From a bacterium (lineage in GTDB: Bacteria; Pseudomonadota; Alphaproteobacteria; Sphingomonadales; Sphingomonadaceae), in NCBI GenBank assembly GCA_030824575.1, contig JAVBXL010000032.1, positions 1 through 64,000 on the forward strand: a stretch of DNA of 64,000 bases. Direction: 5' to 3'. How positions within the stretch are numbered: position 1 is the first letter of the stretch; the number at the start of each line of letters is the position of its first letter. Below are positions 1-7,983 of this stretch, piece after piece. Below the pieces are notes generated by a model. The model saw only the letters and a list, made by a program, of their open reading frames with translations. It did no database searches and was not told where the DNA came from. Both the position numbers and the translations under genes were made by a program.

Positions 1-498
1 TACAAGAACGTCATGGAAGTCCCCAAGATCGACAAGATCACGCTCAACATGGGCGTGGGCGAAGCGACCCAGGACAAGAAGAAGGTCACGCAGGCCGCCG
101 AGGAAATGGAACTGATCGCCGGCCAGAAGCCGGTCATCACCAAGGCGAAGAAGTCGATCGCGCAGTTCAAGCTGCGTGAAGGCATGCCGATCGGTGCCAA
201 GGTCACGCTGCGCCGCGAGCGCATGTATGAATTCCTGGACCGCATGATCAACATCGCTCTGCCCCGCGTCCGCGATTTTCGTGGTCTCAACCCGAAGAGC
301 TTCGATGGCCGTGGCAACTATGCCTTCGGCATCAAGGAGCAAATCATCTTCCCAGAGATCAGCTATGACCGTGTCGACAAGGTGCGCGGCATGGACATCA
401 TCGTGACCACCACCGCGAAGACGGACGACGAAGCGCGCGAACTGCTGCGCCTCTTCGGCTTCCCCTTCCCGCAGGAAGAAGAGAAGCAGGCGGCCTAA
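1..498 (+). CDS. rplE: 50S ribosomal protein L5, 5' end cut by window
   Basis: Ribosomal protein L5 binds 5S rRNA in the central protuberance of the large subunit. The frame is open from the first base, with codons for YKNV before the first ATG at 13. That ATG is internal: L5 normally has about 25 more residues upstream, ending in a similar [10 protein letters not shown] stretch. So 165 residues are visible and the true start lies left of the window. The conserved LNMGVGEA and [13 protein letters not shown] motifs are present. It opens the visible part of the spc operon and is followed 53 bases later by rpsN. Confidence 0.97.
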   Translation, partial: YKNVMEVPKIDKITLNMGVGEATQDKKKVTQAAEEMELIAGQKPVITKAKKSIAQFKLREGMPIGAKVTLRRERMYEFLDRMINIALPRVRDFRGLNPKSFDGRGNYAFGIKEQIIFPEISYDRVDKVRGMDIIVTTTAKTDDEARELLRLFGFPFPQEEEKQAA

Positions 499-551
499 TC
501 TAAGGCCCCGCTTCTCTCCCAACGCTAAAGCTAAGGAAGAGAACTTAAGTC

Positions 552-857
552 ATGGCGAAACTGAGTTCCATCAACAAGAATGAGCTTCGTAAGAAGCTGG
601 TCAAGAAATATGCCGGCCGTTATGCGAAGCTCAAGGCGATCGCAAATGATAACGCGGCCGATGACAGCGATCGTCTGATCGCGCGTCTGAAGATGGCGGA
701 AATTCCCCGCAACGGTAACCCGACCCGCGTTCGGAACCGCTGCGAGATGACCGGCCGTCCGCGTGCCTATTACCGCAAGTTCCGGCTCTGCCGTATTCAG
801 CTGCGCGATCTGGCCAACAAGGGCCTGATCCCCGGCGTCACCAAGTCGAGCTGGTAA
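552..857 (+). CDS. rpsN: 30S ribosomal protein S14
   Basis: S14 is a small-subunit head protein. The 101-residue length and the C-terminal [16 protein letters not shown] and [10 protein letters not shown] motifs identify the long, zinc-free class of S14: the zinc-ribbon CxxC pairs of the short form are missing. The start ATG at 552 follows an AAGGAAGAG ribosome binding site at about 534. It sits between rplE and rpsH in standard spc order, 12 bases before rpsH. Confidence 0.97.
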   Translation: MAKLSSINKNELRKKLVKKYAGRYAKLKAIANDNAADDSDRLIARLKMAEIPRNGNPTRVRNRCEMTGRPRAYYRKFRLCRIQLRDLANKGLIPGVTKSSW

Positions 858-869
858 GGATATCATCTC

Positions 870-1265
870 ATGGCATTGACCGATCCCTTGGGTGATATGC
901 TCACCCGCATCCGCAACGGGCAGCAGGCGAAGAAGGACAGCGTTATGTCCCCAGCGTCCAAGCTGCGCGCTCGCGTTCTCGACGTGCTTCAGCGTGAAGG
1001 CTACATTCGTGGCTATTCCGAAGAAGCCCTTGGCAGCCATCCTGGCCTGCGCATCGAGCTGAAATATTTCGAAGGCCAGCCGGCGATCAAGCATGTCGCC
1101 CGCGTGTCCAAGCCTGGCCGTCGCGTCTATTCGGGTTCCAAGGAACTGCCGATCGTGCGCAACGGCCTGGGCATCACCATTGTCTCGACGCCTCGCGGCG
1201 TTCTGTCCGACGCCGAAGCGCGCGAACAGAATGTCGGCGGCGAAGTGCTGGCGGAGGTGTTCTAA
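870..1265 (+). CDS. rpsH: 30S ribosomal protein S8
   Basis: S8 binds the central domain of 16S rRNA and, in enterobacteria, autoregulates the spc operon. The 131-residue product begins [18 protein letters not shown] and carries the typical C-terminal [19 protein letters not shown] signature. The stop codon shares one base with the rplF start (TAATG), so the two are probably translationally coupled. Confidence 0.97.
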   Translation: MALTDPLGDMLTRIRNGQQAKKDSVMSPASKLRARVLDVLQREGYIRGYSEEALGSHPGLRIELKYFEGQPAIKHVARVSKPGRRVYSGSKELPIVRNGLGITIVSTPRGVLSDAEAREQNVGGEVLAEVF

Positions 1266-1798
1266 TGAGCCGCATCGGTAAAAAGCCGGTTGCGATCCCC
1301 GCAGGGGTGACCGCGACCATCGAAGGCGGGCAGCTGTCGGTCAAGGGCCCCAAGGGCACCCTGGCCCTCCAGATGCGCGACGAGATCAGCTACACGCTGG
1401 AAAATGACGGCATCTCCATTCAGCCAGCCAACAAGACCAAGGCGGCGCGCGCCTTCTGGGGCATGCAGCGGACGCTGGTGCAGAACCTGATCACCGGCGT
1501 GACGGAGGGCTTCTCCAAGAAGCTGCTCATCACCGGTGTCGGCTACCGCGCCAACTCGCAGGGCAAGAACCTGAAGTTGCAGCTCGGCTATTCGCACGAC
1601 GTCGATTACGCGATTCCGGAAGGCATCGAGATCAAGACCCCGGATAACACCACGGTCGAGATCAGCGGCATCGACAAGCAGAAGGTCGGTCAGGTAGCGG
1701 CCGAGATCCGTCGCTGGCGTAAGCCCGAACCCTATAAGGGCAAGGGCATCAAATACGCCGGCGAATTCATCTTCCGCAAGGAAGGGAAGAAGAAGTAA
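1265..1798 (+). CDS. rplF: 50S ribosomal protein L6
   Basis: L6 binds near the sarcin-ricin loop of 23S rRNA. The 177-residue protein has the canonical N-terminus [15 protein letters not shown] and the C-terminal [16 protein letters not shown] motif that marks the family. It overlaps the rpsH stop by one base and ends one base before the rplR ATG, consistent with coupled translation through this part of the spc operon. Confidence 0.97.
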   Translation: MSRIGKKPVAIPAGVTATIEGGQLSVKGPKGTLALQMRDEISYTLENDGISIQPANKTKAARAFWGMQRTLVQNLITGVTEGFSKKLLITGVGYRANSQGKNLKLQLGYSHDVDYAIPEGIEIKTPDNTTVEISGIDKQKVGQVAAEIRRWRKPEPYKGKGIKYAGEFIFRKEGKKK

Positions 1799-1799
1799 G

Positions 1800-2165
1800 A
1801 TGGCAAAGCTTTCCCTCTTCGCGCGGCGTCGTCGCCGCGTCCGCACCGCGCTCAAGGCTGTTTCGGGTCACAAGCCCCGTCTGAGCGTCCACCGTTCGGG
1901 CCGTCACATCTACGCCCAGGTCATTGACGATGCGCAGGGCAAGACCCTGGCCGCCGCGTCGACCCTGGACAAGGATGTCGGCTCCAAGGCTCTGGGCAAG
2001 ACTGGCGCCAGTGCTGAAGCCGCTGCCGAAGTCGGCAAGCGCGTCGCCGCTGCGGCGACCGCTGCCGGCGTCACCCGCGTCGTGTTCGACCGTGGTGGCT
2101 TCCTGTTCCATGGCCGCGTCAAGGCGCTGGCCGACGCGGCTCGTGAAGCCGGGCTGGAGTTCTGA
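1800..2165 (+). CDS. rplR: 50S ribosomal protein L18
   Basis: L18 binds 5S rRNA together with L5. The 121-residue product has a basic N-terminus ([13 protein letters not shown]), then the [14 protein letters not shown] motif and the C-terminal [23 protein letters not shown] block typical of the family. It starts one base after the rplF stop and ends two bases before rpsE. Confidence 0.97.
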   Translation: MAKLSLFARRRRRVRTALKAVSGHKPRLSVHRSGRHIYAQVIDDAQGKTLAAASTLDKDVGSKALGKTGASAEAAAEVGKRVAAAATAAGVTRVVFDRGGFLFHGRVKALADAAREAGLEF

Positions 2166-2167
2166 TC

Positions 2168-2896
2168 ATGGCTGACGAAAACACCAACGAAGTCGTCGCA
2201 CCCGTCGAGGGCGCCGAAGCGACTGCACCGACCGAAGGTCGTGGTCCCGGCCGTGGCCGTGGCAACCGCGGCGGCGGTGGCGGCAATCGTAACGATCGTG
2301 GAGGCGGCCGTGGCGGTCGTCGCGACGATCGTCGGGGCGGCAACCGCGACGAAGATCAGGGCGAAGAACTGATCGAGAAGCTGGTTCACATCAACCGCGT
2401 CTCCAAGACCGTCAAGGGTGGCAAGCGCTTCGGTTTTGCCGCGCTGGTCGTAGTGGGCGACGGCAAGGGCCGTGCAGGCTTTGGCCATGGCAAGGCGCGC
2501 GAAGTGCCTGAAGCCATCAGCAAGGCGACCGCCGCTGCCAAGAAGGCGATGGTCCGCGTTCCGCTGAAGGAAGGCCGTACGCTGCATCATGATGGCCTGG
2601 GCCATTTCGGTGCTGGCAAGGTGACGGTTCGTTCGGCCCCGGCCGGTACGGGCATCATCGCGGGCGGTCCGATGCGCGCCGTGTTCGAAAGCCTCGGCGT
2701 CGCTGACGTCGTGACCAAGTCGAACGGCACGTCCAACCCCTATAACATGATCCGTGCGACCTTCGCGGCGCTGGTCGAACAGACCAGCCCCAAGTCGGTG
2801 GCGCAGCGCCGTGGCAAGAAGGTCGCCGACCTTCTGCGTCGTGGTGGTGCGTCCGCTGACGTCGCGCAGGCTGATGCCGAAGCGATTGCGGAGTAA
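2168..2896 (+). CDS. rpsE: 30S ribosomal protein S5 with RG/GG-rich N-terminal extension
   Basis: S5 lies at the mRNA entry and decoding side of the small subunit. At 242 residues it is much longer than the roughly 166-residue E. coli protein. Residues 1-65 form an acidic start followed by a low-complexity arginine/glycine/asparagine tract; canonical S5 begins near residue 66 with [19 protein letters not shown]. The dsRBD-like and C-terminal S5 domains follow, with [15 protein letters not shown], and there is an extra acidic tail of about 15 residues. The ATG is two bases after the rplR stop, and no better start exists nearer the conserved core, so the extension looks genuine. Confidence 0.95.
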   Translation: MADENTNEVVAPVEGAEATAPTEGRGPGRGRGNRGGGGGNRNDRGGGRGGRRDDRRGGNRDEDQGEELIEKLVHINRVSKTVKGGKRFGFAALVVVGDGKGRAGFGHGKAREVPEAISKATAAAKKAMVRVPLKEGRTLHHDGLGHFGAGKVTVRSAPAGTGIIAGGPMRAVFESLGVADVVTKSNGTSNPYNMIRATFAALVEQTSPKSVAQRRGKKVADLLRRGGASADVAQADAEAIAE

Positions 2897-2901
2897 CTGA
2901 T

Positions 2902-3081
2902 ATGGCGAAGATCAAGATCAAGCAGATCGGTTCGCCGATCCGCCGCCCCGCCGACCAGAAGAAGATTCTGATCGGTCTGGGCCTTGGCAAGATGCACCGC
3001 GTGGTGGAACTTGAAGACACGGCGGAAGTCCGCGGTGCGATCAAGAAGCTGCCGCATATGGTGGCGGTCGTCGAAGGCTGA
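2902..3081 (+). CDS. rpmD: 50S ribosomal protein L30
   Basis: A 59-codon reading frame begins [15 protein letters not shown] and contains the L30 signature [17 protein letters not shown], ending in MVAVVEG. L30 is a small two-domain large-subunit protein found only in part of the bacteria. It begins five bases after the rpsE stop. A strong intrinsic terminator hairpin lies 24 bases after its stop, which is unusual in the middle of the spc operon. Confidence 0.96.
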   Translation: MAKIKIKQIGSPIRRPADQKKILIGLGLGKMHRVVELEDTAEVRGAIKKLPHMVAVVEG

Positions 3082-3105
3082 GCCTTCCGACCCGATGAAA
3101 AGAGG

Positions 3106-3138
3106 CGAAGGAGGGGGTGACCCCTCTTTCGTTTTTTT
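3106..3138 (+). terminator. intrinsic terminator inside the spc operon, after rpmD
   Basis: An 11-base-pair stem (3106-3116 with 3121-3131, one G-U pair) closes on the loop GTGA and is followed directly by seven T residues at 3132-3138. This is the classical Rho-independent layout. It lies between rpmD and rplO, genes normally co-transcribed, so it either attenuates the operon or implies a separate promoter for rplO-secY-adk. Confidence 0.85.
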
Positions 3139-3169
3139 CAGAGGCGCGCTACAGGCGCGCTTCTGAAAA

Positions 3170-3187
3170 TCCCAGCATAGGCTGGGA
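3170..3187. repeat. REP-like palindrome
   Basis: TCCCAGC (3170-3176) pairs perfectly with GCTGGGA (3181-3187) across the loop ATAG. The core resembles the CCCAGC/GCTGGG palindromes at 3278-3295, 16045-16070 and 16130-16155, so it is probably one unit of a dispersed family. Confidence 0.6.
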
Positions 3188-3277
3188 TCTCATGCCGGAT
3201 GGCGCGTCCTTGCAAGAGGAAACCCCCGGTTCTCACTGGCTGGCTGCATCCGCAAGGGTGCGTCCAGATCAACCCGG

Positions 3278-3295
3278 CCCCAGCCTCCGCTGGGG
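3278..3295. repeat. REP-like palindrome
   Basis: CCCCAGC (3278-3284) and GCTGGGG (3289-3295) form a seven-pair stem with loop CTCC. The same 18-base core recurs exactly inside 16130-16155, more than 12 kb away, which supports a dispersed repeat family. Confidence 0.7.
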
Positions 3296-3299
3296 CATC

Positions 3300-3325
3300 G
3301 GCATGATTGTCCCGACAATCATGCC
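3300..3325. repeat. perfect inverted repeat upstream of rplO
   Basis: The 11-base arms GGCATGATTGT and ACAATCATGCC are perfect reverse complements separated by CCCG. No T-tract follows, so it is not a standard terminator. It lies 32 bases before the rplO start codon, where it could be a protein-binding operator, an mRNA leader structure or another dispersed repeat. Confidence 0.7.
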
Positions 3326-3357
3326 TCGCGCGAACCAAGCGAAAGCGAGTGCACGAT

Positions 3358-3897
3358 ATGACTTTCAAACTGAACGACATCCGCGACAATGATGGCGCCC
3401 GCAAGGGCCGTATGCGCGTTGGACGCGGCATCGGCTCCGGCAAGGGCAAAACCGCCGGTCGCGGCCAGAAGGGTGCCAAGGCGCGTTCGGGCGTCGCCAT
3501 CAACGGCTTCGAGGGTGGCCAGATGCCGCTCCACATGCGCATCCCGAAGCGTGGCTTCAACAACATCTTCGCGAACGACTATGCGATCGTGAATCTGGGC
3601 GCCGTGCAGAAGGCGATCGACGCCGGCAAGCTGGACGCCGCCGCGACCATCGACCAGGCCGCTCTGAACGCCGCCAACCTGACCCGCGGTGGCAAGGACG
3701 GCGTCCGTCTGCTGGCCAAGGGTGAACTGACCGCCAAGGTCAGCTTCCTGGTCGCCGGCGCGTCGCAGAGCGCGATCGACGCCGTGGCGAAGGCCGGTGG
3801 CAAGGTCGACGTGATCGAAGTCGTTCCGGCCGCCGACAAGGCGAAGGCCAAGAAGGGCACGACCCTGGCCGCCAAGAAGGCCGCCCACAAGGGCTGA
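3358..3897 (+). CDS. rplO: 50S ribosomal protein L15
   Basis: L15 is a late-assembling large-subunit protein. From the ATG at 3358 the 179-residue product begins [20 protein letters not shown] and continues with the family's [19 protein letters not shown] motif. The frame is open upstream to 3307, but the extra residues match nothing in L15, so the 3358 start is chosen. It follows an unusual 276-base intergenic region with a terminator and palindromes. It precedes secY by 210 bases, which hold a GC-rich inverted repeat near 3940-3970 but no gene. Confidence 0.96.
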   Translation: MTFKLNDIRDNDGARKGRMRVGRGIGSGKGKTAGRGQKGAKARSGVAINGFEGGQMPLHMRIPKRGFNNIFANDYAIVNLGAVQKAIDAGKLDAAATIDQAALNAANLTRGGKDGVRLLAKGELTAKVSFLVAGASQSAIDAVAKAGGKVDVIEVVPAADKAKAKKGTTLAAKKAAHKG

Positions 3898-4107
3898 TCT
3901 GCCTTTCGCAGACTTGCAAGCCCAGACTTGCAACAACGGCCCCGCTGCCCGATATGGGTTGGCGGGGTCATGCGTATCGGGGGACATCCATTTGTTGCGC
4001 AGGCGGCAAACTCCCCGTTCGACACGCTGAACCCGTCCCGCTAAGGGATGAGCGATTCCGCTCCGGGGCTTGATGCCTCGGCCAGAGTGATTTGAAGGGC
4101 AGCCACC

Positions 4108-5472
4108 ATGGCATCGAGAGCCGACCAGCTCGCATCCAATCTCAGCCTCGCAAAGTTCAGCCAGGCGACCGACCTCAAGAAGCGCCTGTGGTTCACGCTG
4201 GGCGCCTTGATCGTGTTCCGTTTCCTTAGTTTCGTGCCGCTGCCCGGCGTCGATCCGACCGCGCTGTCGCAGCTGTATAGCCAGACGAACGGCGGCATCC
4301 TCGACATCTTCAACACCTTTTCGGGTGGGTCGCTGTCGCGCATGAGCCTGATCGCGTTGGGCGTGATGCCCTATATCACCGCGTCGATCGTGGTACAGCT
4401 GGGCGCCAGCCTCTCGCCGCAACTCGCGGCGATCAAGAAGGAAGGCGAAAGCGGGCGCAAGAAGCTGAACCAGTGGACGCGCTACGGCACGGTCGGCCTG
4501 ACCGCGGTGCAGGGCTATTTCATCGCCGTGGGCCTTGAAAGCTTTGGCGCCCAGTCGGGCGTCGCGGCGGTGATCGAGCCTGGTGTGCTGTTCCGTCTGA
4601 CCGCGGTCGTATCGCTGATCGGCGGCACCATGTTCCTGATGTGGCTGGGTGAACAGATCACCTCGCGCGGGATCGGCAATGGCGTGTCGCTCATCATCAT
4701 GGCGGGTATCGTCGCGCAGCTGCCGGTGACGCTCAGCAACCTGTTCAAGTCGGGCAGCGAGGGGTCGATTTCCGGCCTGCTCATCATGTTCGTCCTGGTG
4801 ATGGCCGTCGGCCTGATCCTTTTGATCTGTTTCATGGAGCGCGCGCAGCGCCGGGTGCTGATCCAATATCCCAAGCGCCAGACGCGCCAGGGCCTGATGC
4901 AGGCCGATCGCAGCCATCTGCCGCTCAAGGTGAACACCGCCGGCGTCATCCCGCCGATTTTCGCCTCGTCGCTGCTGCTGATGCCGCTGACCATCTCGCA
5001 ATTTGCGGGGCAGACGGTCGCGGGCGAAAGCAAGTGGGGCGATTTCGTCCTGACGCTGAACCAATATCTGTCGCATGGCAGCCCGGTCTATATGGGGCTT
5101 TACGGTCTGGGCATCGTCTTCTTCTGCTTCTTCTATACCGCCGTGGTGTTCAACCCGGAAGAGACGGCCGATAATCTCAAGCGCAATGGCGGCTTCATTC
5201 CGGGCATCCGTCCGGGCAAGAATACCGAACATTATCTGGATTATGTGCTGACGCGCATCACCGTCATCGGCGCGGCCTATCTGGCGTTCATCTGCCTGGT
5301 GCCGGAATTTGCCATCGCGCGGGCGGGCATTCCCTTCTACCTTGGTGGGACTAGCTTGTTGATCGTCGTCAATGTTACGGTCGATACCGTGACCCAGATT
5401 CAAAGCCATCTGCTGGCTCACCAATATGGCGATCTGATCAAGAAGGCGAAGCTCAAGGGTCGCCTGCGCTAA
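4108..5472 (+). CDS. secY: protein translocase subunit SecY
   Basis: SecY is the pore-forming inner-membrane channel of the Sec translocon. The 454-residue protein has about ten hydrophobic membrane segments, the early motif VPLPGVDP in the first periplasmic region, the plug-proximal GGSLSRMSLIALGVMPYITASI region, and the cytoplasmic RRVLIQYPKRQ loop used for SecA and ribosome contact. The length is normal. It lies between rplO and adk as in most alphaproteobacteria. Confidence 0.97.
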   Translation: MASRADQLASNLSLAKFSQATDLKKRLWFTLGALIVFRFLSFVPLPGVDPTALSQLYSQTNGGILDIFNTFSGGSLSRMSLIALGVMPYITASIVVQLGASLSPQLAAIKKEGESGRKKLNQWTRYGTVGLTAVQGYFIAVGLESFGAQSGVAAVIEPGVLFRLTAVVSLIGGTMFLMWLGEQITSRGIGNGVSLIIMAGIVAQLPVTLSNLFKSGSEGSISGLLIMFVLVMAVGLILLICFMERAQRRVLIQYPKRQTRQGLMQADRSHLPLKVNTAGVIPPIFASSLLLMPLTISQFAGQTVAGESKWGDFVLTLNQYLSHGSPVYMGLYGLGIVFFCFFYTAVVFNPEETADNLKRNGGFIPGIRPGKNTEHYLDYVLTRITVIGAAYLAFICLVPEFAIARAGIPFYLGGTSLLIVVNVTVDTVTQIQSHLLAHQYGDLIKKAKLKGRLR

Positions 5473-5515
5473 GGCGACCACCAACAAGGGCGCACAACAG
5501 GGGAGTATGCGCGCA

Positions 5516-6172
5516 ATGAACATCATTCTGCTTGGCCCGCCGGGGGCGGGCAAGGGAACGCAGGCGAGTCGACTGGTCGAACAGCGCGGCATGGTGCAGC
5601 TGTCCACGGGCGACATGCTGCGCGCCGCGGTGAAGGCGGGAACGCCGGTCGGGCTGCAGGCCAAGGCGCTGATGGAATCGGGCGCGCTGGTCCCCGATGA
5701 AGTGGTGTCGGGCATCATCGGCGAAGCGCTCGACGCGCTGGCACCGGAGACGGGCGTCATTTTCGACGGCTATCCGCGGACGGAGGCCCAGGCCCATTCG
5801 CTCGACACCATCCTGTCGGACCGCAGCCGCACGCTGGACCATGTGATCGAGCTGGAAGTGGACGAGGACGCGCTGGTAGAGCGCATCACCGGCCGCTTCA
5901 CCTGCGGCACCTGTGGTGCGGGCTATCATGACCTGTTCCACAAGCCCAAGGTCGAGAATACGTGCGACAAATGCGGCGGTCATGAGTTCAAGCGCCGGCC
6001 GGACGATAATGAGGACACCGTGCGCACGCGCATGGCCGAATATCGCGCCAAGACTGCGCCGATCCTGCCGATCTACGAAGCGCGTGCTATCGTGTCGCGG
6101 GTCGATGGCATGGCCGATATGGGCGATGTGAGCGCGTCGATCGCGGCCATATTGGACGGCGAGCCGGCTTGA
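5516..6172 (+). CDS. adk: adenylate kinase, zinc-finger LID form
   Basis: Adk interconverts ATP plus AMP and two ADP. The start at 5516 gives MNIILLGPPGAGKGT, with the P-loop at residues 7-15; an in-frame ATG at 5507 lies only one base after the AGGGGAG ribosome binding site, whereas 5516 has normal 10-base spacing. The LID domain carries a CGTC and CDKC pair near residues 130-155, a structural zinc site often seen outside enterobacteria. DGYPRTEAQA is the conserved substrate-binding segment. The product is 218 residues. It is the last spc-type gene here; rpsM does not follow. Confidence 0.96.
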   Translation: MNIILLGPPGAGKGTQASRLVEQRGMVQLSTGDMLRAAVKAGTPVGLQAKALMESGALVPDEVVSGIIGEALDALAPETGVIFDGYPRTEAQAHSLDTILSDRSRTLDHVIELEVDEDALVERITGRFTCGTCGAGYHDLFHKPKVENTCDKCGGHEFKRRPDDNEDTVRTRMAEYRAKTAPILPIYEARAIVSRVDGMADMGDVSASIAAILDGEPA

Positions 6173-6181
6173 GCTAATCTT

Positions 6182-6201
6182 CTCCCTTCGAACGAGGGGA
6201 G
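6182..6201 (+). promoter_or_regulatory. hairpin covering the ribosome binding site of the next gene
   Basis: Bases 6182-6189 pair with 6194-6201 (eight pairs, one G-U) around the loop GAAC. The right arm includes part of the purine-rich tract GAGGGGAGGGG that serves as ribosome binding site for the gene at 6211. The fold could limit its translation or weakly terminate adk transcripts; there is no T-tract. Confidence 0.4.
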
Positions 6202-6210
6202 GGGACGGAC

Positions 6211-6750
6211 ATGCGCATGATCGGACTATTGGGATGGGCTGGTGCGGCGATGGCCGCGCCGGCCCATTCTGCCGTTACGGCGACCAGCGACGTCGGTTTC
6301 GTCACTGAAAGCGAAGTCGAGATCGCAGCGGACGCCGACGCCGTCTATGCGCTGTCAGTGACGCCGGGGCGCTGGTGGGCCGACGCCCACAGCTATAGCG
6401 GCGATTCGGCAAACATGACGATCGATGCCCGCGCCGGCGGCTGCTTCTGCGAAACGCTTCCGGCCAAAAGCGTGGCGGCCGGCTCGGTCGAGCATGGGCG
6501 CGTCGTCTATGTGGTTCCGGGCCGACAATTGCGCCTATCGGGCGCGCTGGGGCCTTTGCAGGCCGATGCGGCGATTGGCACCCTCGACCTTGTGCTCACG
6601 CCGTCTGGGAAGGGGAAGAAGGTCCGCATCACCTATGTCGTCGGGGGCTATCTGCGCGCCCGGCCCGCCCAGGTCGCGCCGCTGGTCGATCAGGTGCTGG
6701 ACGAACAGTTGCAGGGCCTGAAACGGGCGGCCGAGGCGCCGCCGGCCTGA
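6211..6750 (+). CDS. exported SRPBCC/START-like fold protein
   Basis: The 179-residue product starts with a short hydrophobic segment ending in AAPAHSA, a probable signal peptide. A domain resembling the SRPBCC (polyketide cyclase/AHSA1) ligand-binding fold follows: an EVEIAADADAVYALSVTPGRWW entry strand and helix, then GGCFCETLP and a C-terminal amphipathic helix (VDQVLDEQLQGLKRAAE). The substrate is unknown. A strong purine-rich ribosome binding site precedes the ATG at 6211; a second in-frame ATG at 6217 is possible. It is 38 bases downstream of adk on the same strand, so read-through is plausible. Confidence 0.75.
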   Translation: MRMIGLLGWAGAAMAAPAHSAVTATSDVGFVTESEVEIAADADAVYALSVTPGRWWADAHSYSGDSANMTIDARAGGCFCETLPAKSVAAGSVEHGRVVYVVPGRQLRLSGALGPLQADAAIGTLDLVLTPSGKGKKVRITYVVGGYLRARPAQVAPLVDQVLDEQLQGLKRAAEAPPA

Positions 6751-6888
6751 TCCGGCGCGGGTCGGCAGGCCGGCGCATCGAACCGATCACAACCCTTTGG
6801 AAAAGAAACAGCAAAGAAAAGCGCATCCGCCGCCGCCATTAACCACGATCTTAACGGATTCATTGCTCCGTTGTTGCTAATAGGTGCC

Positions 6889-7932
6889 ATGGACGGATCG
6901 CTACGCGCTCGTGGCCGCTTGACGGAATTGGATGCCTTGCGCGGGGTCGGGGCGCTGTGCGTGCTGATTTTCCATTATTCGACCCGCTTCCACGAACTGT
7001 TTCCGCAAGCGTCGCATGTGCCGTTCAGCTTTCCGGGCGGCAATTATCGCGTGCTGCTGTTCTTCACCATTTCCGGTTTCGCGATCTTCTTCACGCTAGA
7101 TCGCATCCGCACCGTCGCCGACTTCATAGTCAACCGCTTCGCGCGGCTTTATCCCGCCTATCTGGTGGCGATGCTGATGACGCTGGGCATCGAATATCTG
7201 GCGCACGCGACGCAATTGCTGGTCGGGCCGGTCGCGATCCTCGCCAATTTCACCATGCTTCAGGGCTTCGCCTTCATGCCGGAGGTGGACGGCGCCTATT
7301 GGACGCTGACGGTCGAGATCGCATTTTACGCCTGCATGGTCGCGATCTGGAAGTTTGTCGGTATCCGGCGGCTGGAGCCAGTGCTGGCGCTGTGGCTGGC
7401 GGTTCGCTGGCTGTTCTGGCTGTGGCCGGAAATGCCGGAACGGATTATCATGCTGCTGGTGCTGCGCTACACCCCGTTCTTCGTCATCGGGATGCTGGCC
7501 TACCGCCTATGGTCGGGGCAGCGCAGCCTGATGCAGCAGGCCCCCTATGCGGCGCTCGCGCTGCTGTCGATCGCGACCATGGAGACATGGGACGTGACGA
7601 TCGTGGGCGGCGTGCTGATGGCCGCCTTCCTCGCGCTGATCCATGGACGGCTGCGCTTCCTCAGCGTGCAACCGCTGATATGGCTGGGGGGGATCAGCTA
7701 CAGCTTCTACCTCATTCATCAGCATGTCGGCTTCGTGGTGATGCTGGAATTCGCCAAGGCGGGCTATAGTCCCTGGCTGGGCTTCGCTGCAGCCTTCACC
7801 GTGGCGCTGACATTGGGCACGGTCATCAACCGGATGGTGGAACGGCCCGCCGGCGAGGCGATCATCGCCTGGTGGAAGCGCCGCCGCGAGGCCCGATTGG
7901 CGATAACGAGCGCGGCGACCATTCAGGGTTGA
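6889..7932 (+). CDS. acyltransferase-3 family membrane protein
   Basis: This 347-residue integral membrane protein has about ten hydrophobic segments and the acyltransferase-3 family start RLTELDALRGVGALCVLIFHY, in which the final His is the family's proposed catalytic residue. FFTISGFAIFFTLDR and YSFYLIHQHVG near the C-terminus are further family motifs. Such enzymes transfer acyl groups (often acetyl) to surface polysaccharides, lipids or other acceptors; the acceptor cannot be predicted here. The frame extends to a TTG at 6871, but the ATG at 6889 places the motif at the usual distance from the N-terminus. Confidence 0.85.
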   Translation: MDGSLRARGRLTELDALRGVGALCVLIFHYSTRFHELFPQASHVPFSFPGGNYRVLLFFTISGFAIFFTLDRIRTVADFIVNRFARLYPAYLVAMLMTLGIEYLAHATQLLVGPVAILANFTMLQGFAFMPEVDGAYWTLTVEIAFYACMVAIWKFVGIRRLEPVLALWLAVRWLFWLWPEMPERIIMLLVLRYTPFFVIGMLAYRLWSGQRSLMQQAPYAALALLSIATMETWDVTIVGGVLMAAFLALIHGRLRFLSVQPLIWLGGISYSFYLIHQHVGFVVMLEFAKAGYSPWLGFAAAFTVALTLGTVINRMVERPAGEAIIAWWKRRREARLAITSAATIQG

Positions 7933-7939
7933 AGCACAA

Positions 7940-7967
7940 AGGGCGCAGCCGTTGCCGGCCGCGCCCT
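7940..7967. terminator. bidirectional hairpin between convergent genes
   Basis: AGGGCGC (7940-7946) pairs with GCGCCCT (7961-7967), with extra internal pairing. It sits between the convergent acyltransferase and CsgG-like genes. On the minus strand it is followed by TTTGTGC, so it is a plausible but not strong terminator for both. Confidence 0.5.
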
Positions 7968-7983
7968 GATTAATCGTATAGCT

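Noticed and set aside
3307-3357. upstream extension of rplO
   Set aside because: In frame but lacks similarity to L15 and overlaps the inverted repeat; the 3358 ATG matches the usual N-terminus.
3319-5760. 813-codon open frame on the minus strand across rplO, secY and adk
   Set aside because: It is antisense to three well-supported genes; high GC content creates long open antisense frames. The product has no recognisable domain.
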